Below the pieces are notes generated by a model that worked only from the letters and a program-made list of their open reading frames with translations, ran no database searches and was not told the origin of the DNA. Below are positions 8,691 through 17,559 of a stretch of 64,000 bases of DNA, in pieces. A program made the translations under genes and the position numbers. Origin of the DNA: Brevibacterium sp. CS2 (GTDB taxonomy: Bacteria > Actinomycetota > Actinomycetes > Actinomycetales > Brevibacteriaceae); assembly GCF_005280295.1 (NCBI RefSeq), contig NZ_CP040020.1, positions 2,728,001-2,792,000 of the forward strand. Reading direction: 5' to 3'. Numbering within the stretch: the stretch's first letter is position 1; each line of letters opens with the position of its first letter.

Positions 8691-9661
8691 CGAAGACGAT
8701 CGCAGTCACCGGAGCCGCCGGACAGATCGGCTATGCGCTGCTGTTCCGGCTCGCCGCCGGCGCGGTGTACGGTGACGAGCCCGTGCGGCTGCGCCTGCTC
8801 GAGATCCCGCCGGCGCTGCCGGCGCTCGAGGGTGTGGTCATGGAGCTCGACGACTGCGCCTTCAACACGCTCGCCGCAGTCGACATCACCGACGACCCGC
8901 GTACCGCCTTCGACGGTGCGGACGCGGCGCTGCTCGTCGGCGCCCGCCCGCGGGCGAAGGGCATGGAGCGTGCGGACCTCCTCGAGGCCAACGGCGCGAT
9001 CTTCTCCGCCCAGGGGAAGGCGCTGGGCGAGGTCGCAGGCTCCGACATCCGGGTCGTCGTCACCGGCAACCCGGCGAACACGAACGCCCTCATCGCCTCC
9101 ACGCACGCCCCGGACATCCCCGCCGCGCGGTTCACCGCGCTCACCCGGCTCGACCACAACCGGGCGCTCGCGCAGCTCGCGGCCCGCGCGCAGGTGCCGG
9201 TGAGCACCATCGAGCACCTGGCGATCTGGGGCAACCACTCCGCCAGCCAGTACCCGGATGCCACCCGCGCCACTGCGGACGGCCGCCGCGTCCTCGACAT
9301 CATCGACGACGAGGCGTGGGTGCGCGAGGACTTCATCCCGACGGTCGCGCAGCGCGGGGCGGCGATCATCGCCGCCCGCGGATCGTCCTCGGCGGCCTCG
9401 GCGGCGAACGCGACGATCGAGCACCTGCGCGACTGGGTGCACGGCACCAGCGGGCAGTGGGTGTCGATGGCGGTGCCCTCGAACGGCGAGTACGGCGTGC
9501 CCGAGGGCCTCATCAGCTCGTTCCCGTGCACGGTGGACGGCGGGGAGCACCGGATCGTCGAGGGACTCGAGATCGACGCGTTCTCCCGTGCGCGGATCGA
9601 CGCCTCGGTCCGGGAGCTCGCCGAGGAGCGCGAGGCCACCCGCGCGCTCGGACTGCTCTGA
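8687..9661 (+). CDS. mdh: Malate dehydrogenase
   Basis: NAD-dependent malate/oxaloacetate interconversion in the citric acid cycle. 324 residues, close to the family length. Visible are the nucleotide-binding [11 protein letters not shown], the substrate Arg loop in [26 protein letters not shown], the catalytic region [10 protein letters not shown], and [12 protein letters not shown] with the catalytic His. This is the cytosolic type of malate dehydrogenase found in actinobacteria. AGAAGGAGAA sits six bases upstream of the ATG at 8687, which overlaps the stop of the upstream reductase gene. Confidence 0.95.
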   Translation: MTKTIAVTGAAGQIGYALLFRLAAGAVYGDEPVRLRLLEIPPALPALEGVVMELDDCAFNTLAAVDITDDPRTAFDGADAALLVGARPRAKGMERADLLEANGAIFSAQGKALGEVAGSDIRVVVTGNPANTNALIASTHAPDIPAARFTALTRLDHNRALAQLAARAQVPVSTIEHLAIWGNHSASQYPDATRATADGRRVLDIIDDEAWVREDFIPTVAQRGAAIIAARGSSSAASAANATIEHLRDWVHGTSGQWVSMAVPSNGEYGVPEGLISSFPCTVDGGEHRIVEGLEIDAFSRARIDASVRELAEEREATRALGLL

Positions 9662-9711
9662 ACCGGCCTGACACCGGGCGCCGGCCCGCTCCGATCAGCG
9701 GGTGATCGGTC

Positions 9712-10944
9712 TCAGCGGGTGATCTCGGCGAGGTCGAGGACGTGCGTCTCGATGAAGTTCGCGACGTCGTCGTTCCAGCGGTCGGGGTCGACGTTCCACT
9801 CCTTGGTGTGGCGCGCCTTCTCGTAGTGCGGCATCGTCACGAGGTCGCGGCGCACGTTGGCGAGCGCGTGCGAGGGACCCGAGGGCACGAAGTCGTCGTC
9901 GTCGGAATGGATGAGGAGGACGCGCGTGTCGAGCTCGGCGGCCCGGCGCACCCAGTCCATCCGGTTGAGGTCGAGCGGGGTCTCCAGGCCGGTGATGCGC
10001 CGCGCCCACGGGCGGGTGAGCATGTCGAGCGCGAGCCGGGCGACCGGGGTGGGCAGGAAGTTGATGCGCGCCTGATGGTCGAGCACGTCGTACCAGTCGA
10101 CGACCGGGCCGTCGAGGACGAGTGCCGCGATGTGCTCCCGATTGCGGCCGCGGGAGGCGGCCTGGAAGGCGATCGCGGCACCCATCGACCAGCCGAACAC
10201 CACCACCTTCTTCGCCCCCTGGGCGAGCGCGTGGTCGATCGCGACGTCGACGTCGATCCACTCGGTGTCGCCGAGACCGTAGCGGGCCGTCGAGCCGACC
10301 GGCACCTCGGGGTCGTTGCGGTAGGAGATCGCGAGCGCGGGGATCCGCAGGTCGTTGAGCACCGGGGCCGCCTTGAGGCCCTCGGCCCGGGAGCCGCCGC
10401 GACCGTGGACGAGGATCGCCCAGGTGTCGAGCGGGGTGTCGGCGGTGGTCGGGAAGAACCAGGCCGGCAGGTCGCCGACGTCGGATTCGAGGGTGACGTC
10501 CTCGTACGGCAGGCCGGTGGCGTCCGGGTGAGGGTAGAACACGCCCGTCCAGCGGCCGCGGCGGGCGGTGCGGAGGTCTCCCGCGGTCACGGCGAGCACC
10601 TCGCGGGACACGGTGCGCGACACCGGGTCGTACTCGACGATGTCGCCGATCTGCGCGTGCCCGGCCCCCGAATCGAAGTGCAGGCCGTACCGGCCGTTGA
10701 CGAGCGTCTCGTCGTCGGCGGCGAGGTGGACGTGCATGTCGTCGTCGAAGCCGTCGACGTGGAGGATCTCGAGCTCCTCCGGCGCCTGCTCGGGGATCAC
10801 GACCCGGCGGGCGAAATAGGCCGCGAGACCGGAGGTCGCGACGGAGGCGAGCAGGCCGATCCCGGCCCCGACGCCGAGGCCGGCGGCGGCGATGCGCACG
10901 GCGCGCCGCTTGGGGTGCGCGACAGGATCAGGGGACGACGTCAC
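9712..10944 (-). CDS. Membrane-anchored alpha/beta hydrolase
   Basis: A 410-residue protein. An N-terminal hydrophobic segment (residues about 15-40, after a basic KRRAVR stretch) should anchor it in the membrane with the rest outside or inside undecided. The hydrolase domain has the nucleophile elbow GWSMGA, an oxyanion/His-Gly motif [11 protein letters not shown], a likely acid in [12 protein letters not shown] and a His in KARHTKEWN. The substrate is not predictable. The GTG at 10944 is chosen because AGGAGG lies five bases upstream. It is divergent from msrB, and the shared region holds an 18-bp palindrome over its -10 hexamer. Confidence 0.85.
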   Translation of the reverse strand: MTSSPDPVAHPKRRAVRIAAAGLGVGAGIGLLASVATSGLAAYFARRVVIPEQAPEELEILHVDGFDDDMHVHLAADDETLVNGRYGLHFDSGAGHAQIGDIVEYDPVSRTVSREVLAVTAGDLRTARRGRWTGVFYPHPDATGLPYEDVTLESDVGDLPAWFFPTTADTPLDTWAILVHGRGGSRAEGLKAAPVLNDLRIPALAISYRNDPEVPVGSTARYGLGDTEWIDVDVAIDHALAQGAKKVVVFGWSMGAAIAFQAASRGRNREHIAALVLDGPVVDWYDVLDHQARINFLPTPVARLALDMLTRPWARRITGLETPLDLNRMDWVRRAAELDTRVLLIHSDDDDFVPSGPSHALANVRRDLVTMPHYEKARHTKEWNVDPDRWNDDVANFIETHVLDLAEITR

Positions 10945-10974
10945 GGGAACCTCCTCATCACCAGGGGTGTCATG

Positions 10975-10992
10975 CGGACAGTCTACTGTCCG
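10975..10992. promoter_or_regulatory. Perfect 18-bp palindrome in the hydrolase/msrB divergent promoter
   Basis: CGGACAGTCTACTGTCCG is an 8-2-8 perfect inverted repeat. On the minus strand it contains TAGACT (10980-10985), a good -10 hexamer for the hydrolase gene. A second TAGCAT hexamer for msrB lies a few bases beyond it. The position suggests a dimeric repressor site controlling one or both genes. The regulator is not identifiable here. Confidence 0.55.
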
Positions 10993-11044
10993 GGTCACCG
11001 GAGTAGCATGGGGCGCAGCGAACCGACAGCGGAGGAGAAGGCTC

Positions 11045-11524
11045 ATGAGCAGCGAACAGAACGCAGCACCCACCGTGCAGCGGACCGACGCCGAATGGCG
11101 TGAGATCCTCAGCCCGGAGGAGTACGCGGTGCTCCGGCAGGCCGGCACCGAGCGCCCGTTCACCGGGGAGTACACCGACACCACGACCGCCGGCTCCTAC
11201 CGGTGCCGGGCCTGCGGCGCCGAGCTGTTCCGCAGCGAGACGAAGTTCGGCTCCCACTGCGGCTGGCCGAGCTTCTACGCCCCGCTCGCCGAGGACCGGG
11301 TGCGCTACATCCGCGACGACTCGCTCGGCATGCAGCGCATCGAGGTGCGCTGCGCGGCCTGCGACTCCCACCTGGGGCACGTGTTCGAGGGCGAGGGCTA
11401 CGACACCCCCACCGATCAGCGCTACTGCATCAACTCGATCAGCCTCGTCCTCGCCGAGGACGGTGCGGACACCGCGGGGAACGACGCCGGGGACGGAGCC
11501 GCCCGGGAGTCGACCGATGCCTGA
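11045..11524 (+). CDS. msrB: Peptide-methionine (R)-S-oxide reductase
   Basis: Repairs the R epimer of methionine sulfoxide in proteins using thioredoxin. 159 residues. Two CxxC zinc motifs (CRAC and CAAC), the conserved [12 protein letters not shown], and the catalytic Cys in RYCINSISL are present. The last 20 residues are an acidic, non-conserved tail. GGAGGAGAAGG lies just upstream of the ATG at 11045. The stop overlaps the start of the acetyltransferase gene, so the two are in one operon. Confidence 0.95.
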   Translation: MSSEQNAAPTVQRTDAEWREILSPEEYAVLRQAGTERPFTGEYTDTTTAGSYRCRACGAELFRSETKFGSHCGWPSFYAPLAEDRVRYIRDDSLGMQRIEVRCAACDSHLGHVFEGEGYDTPTDQRYCINSISLVLAEDGADTAGNDAGDGAARESTDA

Positions 11525-12083
11525 GCCGGTCGCCGAATCCGCGGTCCGGCGGGCCGCTCCGGCGGACGCGGTGGTCAAGCACTTCTCCGAGCTGACGAGC
11601 GAGGAGCTCTACGGGATCCTGCAGCTGCGCAGCGAGGTGTTCGTCGTCGAGCAGGACTGCGTGTTCCTCGACCTCGACGGGGTCGACCTCTACCCGGACA
11701 CGCTCCACGCATTCATCCCGCATGCCGGTGCACCCACCCCGTTCCGCGACTCCCACGGCGAGCAGACCGGCCTGTCCGTCATGCCCGCCGCCTACGCCCG
11801 GCTGCTCCCCCACGGTCTCGTCGACGGACCGGCCGGGCACCCGGACGGCCGGAGCATCGGCCGGGTCGTCACCGATCCCGCGGCGCGCTCCACCGGCGCC
11901 GGGCGTGCGGTCGTCGGCCGGCTCGTCGAGGACTTCGCAGGTAGCCTGCTCACCCTCAACGCCCAGTCCTACCTCGAGCGCTTCTACGCGGGGTTCGGCT
12001 TCGAGCGCAGCGGGGAGGACTTTCTCGAGGACGGGATCGTCCACATCCCGATGCGCCGGGCGGCCCGCCCGGCCCGCGGCTGA
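11517..12083 (+). CDS. ElaA-like GNAT family N-acetyltransferase
   Basis: A 188-residue acyl-CoA-dependent acetyltransferase of the ElaA branch. The N-terminal signature [20 protein letters not shown] followed by [15 protein letters not shown] is typical of the family, and the acetyl-CoA loop appears as [21 protein letters not shown]. The C terminus keeps the ElaA pattern [14 protein letters not shown]. The physiological acceptor is unknown. It starts inside the last codons of msrB (8-base overlap). Confidence 0.88.
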   Translation: MPEPVAESAVRRAAPADAVVKHFSELTSEELYGILQLRSEVFVVEQDCVFLDLDGVDLYPDTLHAFIPHAGAPTPFRDSHGEQTGLSVMPAAYARLLPHGLVDGPAGHPDGRSIGRVVTDPAARSTGAGRAVVGRLVEDFAGSLLTLNAQSYLERFYAGFGFERSGEDFLEDGIVHIPMRRAARPARG

Positions 12084-12162
12084 GCCGTTCCCCGGCGGGG
12101 CCGCTCCCGAGTCCCGCATCCCGGCCCGCACCGTTCCGACGACCGACCCGGAGGAGAGTCCC

Positions 12163-13362
12163 GTGCACATCGCAGTCATCGGCGCCGGGGTGCTCGGTCT
12201 GTGCACCGCCCTCCACCTCGCCGAGCGCGGGGAGGACGTCGTGCTCCTCGAGGCGGCGCACCCCTTCGCAGGGGCCAGCGGGCGGTCGTTCGCGTGGATC
12301 AATGCGAATCACAAGGAGCCGCGCGCCTACTACGACCTCAACGCCGCGGGCATCGCGGCCCACCACCGGCTGCAGGAGCGGCTGGCCGCGCACGGCCGCT
12401 GGTTCCATCCGAGCGGCGGGATCCTCGTCGACACGGGGCCGGACCGGATCCGCACCTATGAGGAGCGCAGCGCCGAGGCGCGGGCCTACGGCTACCCGTG
12501 CCGGGAGATCGACCGGGCGGAGCTCGAAGCGCTCGAGCCGGCGGTCGACTGGCCGGACAGCGCGGACGGCGGTCTGCTCTTCGAGGCCGAGGGCTACGCA
12601 GATGCCGCGTTCTTCAGAGACACGCTGCTCTCCGCGCTGGCGGATCGCGGGATCGCACCGCGCATCATCACCGTCGAGTCCTGGCAGGCCGCAGGCGACG
12701 GCCTCGACCTCCACCTGGCCGGGGGCGAGGTGCTCTCGGTCGATCGTGCGGTGCTCGCCGCCGGGGCCGCATCAAGGGAGATCGCCGCACGGTCCGGCGC
12801 GCTGGTGTCCGTAGCGGACCTGCGGGAACGCAGCGCACGGACGCACAGCTTCCTCGGCATCACCGAACCGGTCGACACTCCCCCACTCGACATCGAGCTG
12901 CACCGGGTCATCGTGTCCGACCGGATGAATGTGCGCCCGCAGCACGACGGCCGGCTGCTCGTGCAGGTGCCCTCCGTCGAGCACCGGACCGCCGAGCAGT
13001 CCACCGCAGAGCAGCTCGCCGAGGTGCGCGCGGAGATGGACGCGGTGCTCGCGGAGTTCTTCGGAGACCGCGCGCGGCTCGAATCGGTGACGCTGAGCGG
13101 GCGCAGCCTGCCCGACGACGAGCTCACCATCGCCGGCTTCCTCGACGAGCAGCAGCGCGTCTACGCCCTCGTCACGCACAGCGGAATGACCCTGGCCCCG
13201 CACCTCGGGGAGGTCGCCGCCGCCGAGGTCACCGGCACCCCGGATCCGGGTCTCAAGCTGTTCCGGCCCGGCCGGTTCGCGCGGCGCCGTGCGCAGGCGG
13301 ATGGGGCCGGTGACGGGGAGGCGACCGCCGGGACGCGCGAGGAGTTCATCGGTCGGCAGTGA
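12163..13362 (+). CDS. FAD-dependent oxidoreductase (DAO family)
   Basis: A 399-residue flavoprotein of the D-amino-acid-oxidase superfamily. The dinucleotide fold is at the very N terminus (HIAVIGAGVLGLCTALHLAERG), followed by GASGRSFAWINANHKEP. A C-terminal FAD-contact region appears as ALVTHSGMTLAPHLG. Relatives oxidise amines such as glycine, sarcosine or other secondary amines; the substrate cannot be assigned. The GTG at 12163 is selected by the ribosome site GGAGGAGAG six bases upstream. It follows the acetyltransferase by about 80 bases and may share its transcript. Confidence 0.85.
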   Translation: MHIAVIGAGVLGLCTALHLAERGEDVVLLEAAHPFAGASGRSFAWINANHKEPRAYYDLNAAGIAAHHRLQERLAAHGRWFHPSGGILVDTGPDRIRTYEERSAEARAYGYPCREIDRAELEALEPAVDWPDSADGGLLFEAEGYADAAFFRDTLLSALADRGIAPRIITVESWQAAGDGLDLHLAGGEVLSVDRAVLAAGAASREIAARSGALVSVADLRERSARTHSFLGITEPVDTPPLDIELHRVIVSDRMNVRPQHDGRLLVQVPSVEHRTAEQSTAEQLAEVRAEMDAVLAEFFGDRARLESVTLSGRSLPDDELTIAGFLDEQQRVYALVTHSGMTLAPHLGEVAAAEVTGTPDPGLKLFRPGRFARRRAQADGAGDGEATAGTREEFIGRQ

Positions 13363-13547
13363 GCGCGGCCCGGGCGATCGAGCAGTCCGAGACCAGAGCG
13401 GCCGGGGAGCTGCGCAGCCGAACAGCCGTGCGCGGGAACAGTGCGGCTCCGAGCACTTATCCACAGGTTCGAACAATTCCGTGCGCTCCGGGGTGGGCTG
13501 CATTACCGTAGACAGCACCCGCAGCACTCCTCCCCCAAGGACACCCG

Positions 13548-14234
13548 ATGCCCCTCGTGTTCTCTCCCCCGCCCCACCGTTCCCGAGCGCGCGACGGCCG
13601 CCCGGCCTCGAGTTCCTCCCGCCTGCCGCACTCCGTGCGCCCGGCCGCACGGATCGGCGCCCTCGCGGGAGTCGCGGCGCTCGTCCTCTCCGGCTGCACC
13701 TCCGAACCCGAGGAGCACACGCTCGCCACACCGACAGCGGCGACGCCCACGGAGACCGAAGGTGCCGGCCCGGAATACACCACCGATCTGCAGCTCAGCG
13801 AAGAGGAGAAGAAGGCGGTTGAGGAAGCACTGAAAGTTCTCAATCGCTACGCAGAAGTTTCTACCGAGGTATTCACCGCAGGGGGCGCAGGCGCAGAGAA
13901 GTTTGACGAAGTAGCTAAAGATAGCATCTTACTTAGCTTAAAAGAAGAAGCAAAAGGCCTGCGAGACGACAAAGTGCAAATGGTCGGCGAATTCGGATTC
14001 GACCAGGTCCAAGTTTTCGAAGTCGATTTAGATAAGTCAGACTCAACCGCTATCCCGCTGGTCAATTTCCACGCATGCGTTCCGGTAGATCGGTACTCGT
14101 ATACCGACCAATCACCCATGTCAACTGAAACAGGCAACCCCGAACTCAATACCTTTGAAGTGATAGTCGCTGATTACGATGGGGAATGGTTCGTCTCAGA
14201 ACAATACCTTTGGGCAGAAGAATGCGACATATAA
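13548..14234 (+). CDS. Predicted lipoprotein with an atypical low-GC mature part
   Basis: A 228-residue secreted protein: a long basic N region, a hydrophobic core and the lipobox LVLSGC near residue 50, then a Thr/Pro/Glu linker and an acidic alpha/beta domain of about 150 residues with two Cys (ACVPVD and EECDI). No family was recognised. AAGGA lies seven bases before the ATG; a GTG at 13635 would give a more standard signal length. Codon use changes sharply at about residue 90, from GC-rich to codons such as TTA, AGT, AAA and GAA. It overlaps the next gene by 13 bases, so the pair is probably co-translated. Confidence 0.75.
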   Translation: MPLVFSPPPHRSRARDGRPASSSSRLPHSVRPAARIGALAGVAALVLSGCTSEPEEHTLATPTAATPTETEGAGPEYTTDLQLSEEEKKAVEEALKVLNRYAEVSTEVFTAGGAGAEKFDEVAKDSILLSLKEEAKGLRDDKVQMVGEFGFDQVQVFEVDLDKSDSTAIPLVNFHACVPVDRYSYTDQSPMSTETGNPELNTFEVIVADYDGEWFVSEQYLWAEECDI

Positions 14235-14345
14235 CAATCGGAATCTTGATCGCGTTATTTGCGATAACTTTCACTGCTGCAGATCCCGCAGTTGCATTCA
14301 ACCCAAACTGCAAGATTCGATCCGCAAAGAACAATGATTGTCGTG
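13800..14345. other. Low-GC mosaic patch spanning two exported-protein genes
   Basis: By hand count, 192 of the 420 bases from 13921 to 14340 are G or C (about 46%), while flanking DNA is above 70%. The patch begins within the mature part of the lipoprotein gene and ends within the first 45 codons of the PKD gene. It cuts across both reading frames without breaking them. No transposase, integrase or flanking repeat was seen. Homologous replacement of a polymorphic segment is the simplest explanation. Confidence 0.8.
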
Positions 14346-15100
14346 TGACACAACCGGGCCCCGATCGCCCAGGCGGTGGAGGCTCGGATCGCGGTGGATC
14401 GAACCCGGGCGGCGGCGGCTCCGACCGCGGTGGGCGCGGAGGTGGATCGGGCGGTTCCGGCGGTGGCGGCGGAGGCGGTCCGGCCGGTCCGCCCGGCGGC
14501 TGCGAGCGGGTGAACCTCCCGTCCGCGGGTGAGACCGTCGAGGTCTGTGCGGAGCTCGATCCCGGGGGCGGGGGCGGCGGCGCCGGGGGTGGCGGCGGGG
14601 AGGCCGCACCGACCCCGGTGGTCACGGAGGAGGACTTCCAGTCCTTCGAGATCCCGCCCTCGACGCTCCACTCCTGGCCCGATGCCTGGGCGGTGACGAA
14701 TCGGCGGACGGCGTTCTGGGCCGACTCCGCGGTCCGCTATATCGACCTCGTCCTCTTCGACATCCCGGTGCAGGTGCGGGCCACGCCCGTGGCCTATGTC
14801 TGGGACTTTGGCGACGGCACCACGGACCGCACGACCTCCCCGGGCAGCCGCCCGCGGTCCGTCCAGAACGCGCAGATCCACCACACGTACTCGGCGCCCG
14901 GCACCGTCTCGGTCACCCTGACCACGTACTACGCGGGAATGTACTCCGTGGCCGGCGGCCCCTGGCTGACGATCCCGGGCCAGGCAGCGGTGCCGAGCGA
15001 CCCGCTCGAGCTCGAGGTGTACCGCTACCACCGGTTCCTCGTCGACGAGGACTGCCTCGACGACCCTTCGAGCCCCGACTGCGAGGCTCCGGAGAACTGA
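14222..15100 (+). CDS. Secreted PKD-domain protein with a Gly-rich linker
   Basis: A 292-residue exported protein. An N-terminal signal peptide (MRHITIGILIALFAITFTAA, cleavage likely after AVA) is followed by a short Cys-containing segment, a long low-complexity Gly/Ser/Asp/Arg linker (about residues 45-135), and a PKD-like beta domain carrying YVWDFGDGTTDRTTSPGS and HHTYSAPGTVSVTLTTYYAG. PKD domains usually mediate surface or polysaccharide contacts. The end is Cys-rich and acidic (DEDCLDDPSSPDC). It overlaps the lipoprotein gene and is presumed to work with it. The first 40 codons are AT-rich, the rest GC-rich. A start at 14186 would put a basic extension before the signal. Confidence 0.8.
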   Translation: MRHITIGILIALFAITFTAADPAVAFNPNCKIRSAKNNDCRVTQPGPDRPGGGGSDRGGSNPGGGGSDRGGRGGGSGGSGGGGGGGPAGPPGGCERVNLPSAGETVEVCAELDPGGGGGGAGGGGGEAAPTPVVTEEDFQSFEIPPSTLHSWPDAWAVTNRRTAFWADSAVRYIDLVLFDIPVQVRATPVAYVWDFGDGTTDRTTSPGSRPRSVQNAQIHHTYSAPGTVSVTLTTYYAGMYSVAGGPWLTIPGQAAVPSDPLELEVYRYHRFLVDEDCLDDPSSPDCEAPEN

Positions 15101-15131
15101 CGGGAGCAGTCGCTGCAGCACCGATCCGACG

Positions 15132-15167
15132 CCGCGCGGCTCCGGGGTGCCCCCCGGAGCCGCGCGG
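15132..15167. terminator. Bidirectional stem-loop between the PKD gene and hemQ
   Basis: A perfect 16-bp stem, CCGCGCGGCTCCGGGG paired with CCCCGGAGCCGCGCGG, with a TGCC loop. It lies between two convergent genes, so it probably ends transcription from both sides. Confidence 0.75.
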
Positions 15168-15233
15168 TGCCGGTTCGACGTCCGGCGGCGGTTCGACCGC
15201 CCGGTGGCGCGCGCCTCGGCACCAGGCGACGGT

Positions 15234-15944
15234 TCAGCGCCAGGCGGCGATGATGTCGACGAGCTCGCGGCGCGGGCCGGTGAAGAACGGGAGCTCCTCA
15301 CGCACGTGGAGGCGCGCCTGGGTGGCGCGCAGCTCGCGCATGAGGTCGACGATCCGGTCGACCCGCGAGGCCTCGAAGGACAGCAGCCACTCGTAGTCGC
15401 CGAGCGCGAACGCGGAGATCGTGTTCGCCTTGATGTCCTTGTAGTCCGCAGCCGCCATGCCGTGCTCGCGCAGCATCTGCGAGCGCTCCTCTGCCGGCAG
15501 CACGTACCATTCGTAGGACCGCACGAACGGGTACACGCAGATGTAGTCGCCGGGCGTGCTGTCGGTGAGGAACGCCGGCAGGTGGGACTTGTTGAACTCA
15601 GCCGGGCGGTGCATGCCGATGACCGACCACACGGGCTCGAGGATCGAGCCGAGGACCGAGTGGCGCACGGCGGCGTAGGCGGCCTGGATCACCTCGGTGG
15701 TGGGGGCGTGCCACCAGAACATGACGTCGGCATCGGGACGGAACGCGGACACGTCGTAGACGCCGCGCACCACGAGGCCCTGGTCGCTGAGCGCGGCGAG
15801 CCGGGAGTTGACCTCCTCGGCGAGCGCGGCGCGGTCCTCCTCACCGATCTCCCCGGCGACGGAGAACACGCTGTAACCGGCGTAGCGGATCTCCTGGTTG
15901 AACTTCTCGATCTCTTCCGGGGTGGGCTGGCGGTAGTTCGACAT
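15234..15944 (-). CDS. hemQ: Coproheme decarboxylase (HemQ/ChdC)
   Basis: Chlorite-dismutase-family enzyme that converts coproheme III to heme b, the last step of the coproporphyrin-dependent pathway of Gram-positive bacteria. 236 residues, normal length. Conserved features include YSVFSVAG near the N terminus, FWWHAPT, the conserved Tyr-containing CVYPFVRSYEWYVLP, and YEWLLSFEA. The start at 15944 has AAGGA upstream and removes a His-rich in-frame extension. It lies downstream of hemY on the same strand, which supports the pathway assignment. Confidence 0.92.
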   Translation of the reverse strand: MSNYRQPTPEEIEKFNQEIRYAGYSVFSVAGEIGEEDRAALAEEVNSRLAALSDQGLVVRGVYDVSAFRPDADVMFWWHAPTTEVIQAAYAAVRHSVLGSILEPVWSVIGMHRPAEFNKSHLPAFLTDSTPGDYICVYPFVRSYEWYVLPAEERSQMLREHGMAAADYKDIKANTISAFALGDYEWLLSFEASRVDRIVDLMRELRATQARLHVREELPFFTGPRRELVDIIAAWR

Positions 15945-16050
15945 GGTTCCTTCTTCCTCGTGGTGGTGTCCGTCGCTCAGGTCTGCTGATGGTGCGGGGG
16001 CGGTGTCTCCGTGCTCAGCCGGCACGTGCGCAGTGTGCACACGCTCAGTG

Positions 16051-16110
16051 CCGGTGAGCTCCGTGCGGGTGAGCGCAGTGCGGGTGAGCGCAGTGCCGGC
16101 GGGCGCAGCC
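16051..16110. repeat. Tandem 15-bp repeat between hemY and hemQ
   Basis: Four consecutive 15-bp units. The two central copies are identical (CGGGTGAGCGCAGTG at 16066-16080 and 16081-16095); the flanking units at 16051-16065 and 16096-16110 are diverged. The array is non-coding. It lies in the 178-base gap after the hemY stop and before the hemQ start. Confidence 0.8.
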
Positions 16111-16122
16111 GGCTCGGCACGA

Positions 16123-17559
16123 TCACGGCGGCGGGCCGCCGGTGAGCCGGGCGATCTCCTTCTCCGCCCGCGCGATGCAGGCGGGGATCCCGACCCCGTC
16201 GTAGGCGGAACCGACGAGCGCGAGGCCCGGGATGCCGGCGAGCACCGCGTCGATGCGTGCGGTGCGCTCGAGGTGGCCGGGCGTGTACTGGGGCAGCGCC
16301 GCGGTCCACCGCTGCACCTCGGAGTGGAGGACGGGCGCGGCCCGGCCGGTGATGCGCCGCCAGTCCGCGATCGCCCGGGCGGCGAGCTCCTCGTCGGGCA
16401 GCGGCTCCCACGCGTCCGGGTCGTCGCCGAACCGGCCGACGCTCATCCGCACCACGGCGGTGTCCGCGGGCAGCAGCGCCGCGAGCCACGGCCACTTGTT
16501 CGAGGCGTAGGTCGAGGCCTTGATGAACGCGGTCTCCGTGGGAGGGACGAGGAAGCCGGAGCCCTCGAGCGGGGCCTCGGCGACGTCGATGACGGCGGTG
16601 ACCACGGCGGAGCTCGCATGGTCCACTCCCCCGATGATCCCCGCGATCTCCGCGTCGACCCCGGCGAGCAGACCGGTCGCGGCGTGCGCGGGCACGGCGA
16701 GGACGAGAGCGTCGAACTCCTCGACTCCGCCGCTCACGCTCTCGACGGCCCAGGTGCCGCCGCCGGCCTGTCGCACGGCGCGCACCGGAGCCCCGAGCCG
16801 GAACTCGACCCCGGACTGCGCGAGGTGCTCGGCGAGCGCGGTGACGAGGCGGTTCATCCCACCGCGCAGCGACATGAACACGGGCGGCGCCTCGGCGGGC
16901 TGGGAGCCGGGGACGTTCGCCCCCGGCGTCGCCGCGCGCCCGGCGGCCCGCGCGCGGAGCACCTCGGCGACGGCGTCGAGGACCGGGGTGCCGGCCCGGG
17001 CCGCGGGCAGGAGCGCGGGGATCGTCGCGGCGAGGGAGAGGTCGCGGCAGCGTCCGGCGTACACGCCGCCGAGCAGCGGGTCGACCACGGTGTCGACGAG
17101 CGCGTCGCCGAGCCGGGCTGCGAGGAAACCGCCCACCGACACGTCGCCGGCGGCCGGCGCGGTGAGCTGCTCCTCGCTCACCCGGACGATCTCGGACTCG
17201 GTGAGCAGGCCTGCGAGTGCCTGCGGGTCGGCGGGCACGCCCATGAGGGTGCCGGCCGGGATCGCGTGCATGGCGCCGTGGGCGTGGATGCGGGAGGAGT
17301 GCGCGCGGGACGGGAACTCGAGTTCGAGGCCGAGCTCGCGGCACAGGCCCACGGTCTCCGGGCGGACGTACAGGCTCGCCTCGGCACCGACGTCGGCACC
17401 GGCGGGCGCATGGCCGTTCAGGTCGGAGCCGCGCAGGCACCCGCCCAGCCGGTCCGAGGCCTCGTACACGGTGACCGCGGTGCCGGGCCGGGTGCTGATG
17501 AGCCGGTGGGCGGCGACGAGGCCGGAGATCCCGCCCCCGACGACAGCGGCGGTGCTCAC
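16123..17559 (-). CDS. hemY: Coproporphyrinogen III oxidase (HemY/CgoX type)
   Basis: Flavoprotein that oxidises coproporphyrinogen III to coproporphyrin III in this pathway (formerly named protoporphyrinogen oxidase). 478 residues. The N-terminal FAD fold is AAVVGGGISGLVAAHRL, followed by EASDRLGGCLRG; the C terminus keeps the FAD motif VGSAYDGVGIPACIARAEK. GTG start at 17559 overlaps the hemE stop (GTGA), so the genes are translationally coupled. With hemE, hemQ and hemH in the window, nearly all of the late heme route is present. Confidence 0.92.
   Translation of the reverse strand: MSTAAVVGGGISGLVAAHRLISTRPGTAVTVYEASDRLGGCLRGSDLNGHAPAGADVGAEASLYVRPETVGLCRELGLELEFPSRAHSSRIHAHGAMHAIPAGTLMGVPADPQALAGLLTESEIVRVSEEQLTAPAAGDVSVGGFLAARLGDALVDTVVDPLLGGVYAGRCRDLSLAATIPALLPAARAGTPVLDAVAEVLRARAAGRAATPGANVPGSQPAEAPPVFMSLRGGMNRLVTALAEHLAQSGVEFRLGAPVRAVRQAGGGTWAVESVSGGVEEFDALVLAVPAHAATGLLAGVDAEIAGIIGGVDHASSAVVTAVIDVAEAPLEGSGFLVPPTETAFIKASTYASNKWPWLAALLPADTAVVRMSVGRFGDDPDAWEPLPDEELAARAIADWRRITGRAAPVLHSEVQRWTAALPQYTPGHLERTARIDAVLAGIPGLALVGSAYDGVGIPACIARAEKEIARLTGGPPP

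Noticed and set aside
13457..13465. TTATCCACA, an exact DnaA-box match upstream of the lipoprotein gene
   Set aside because: Single isolated box; no cluster, AT-rich unwinding region, or dnaA/dnaN nearby, so it is not an origin.
13471..13480. TTCGAAC-like sequence near 13468 as a LexA box
   Set aside because: The second half-site GTTCGA at the right spacing is missing.
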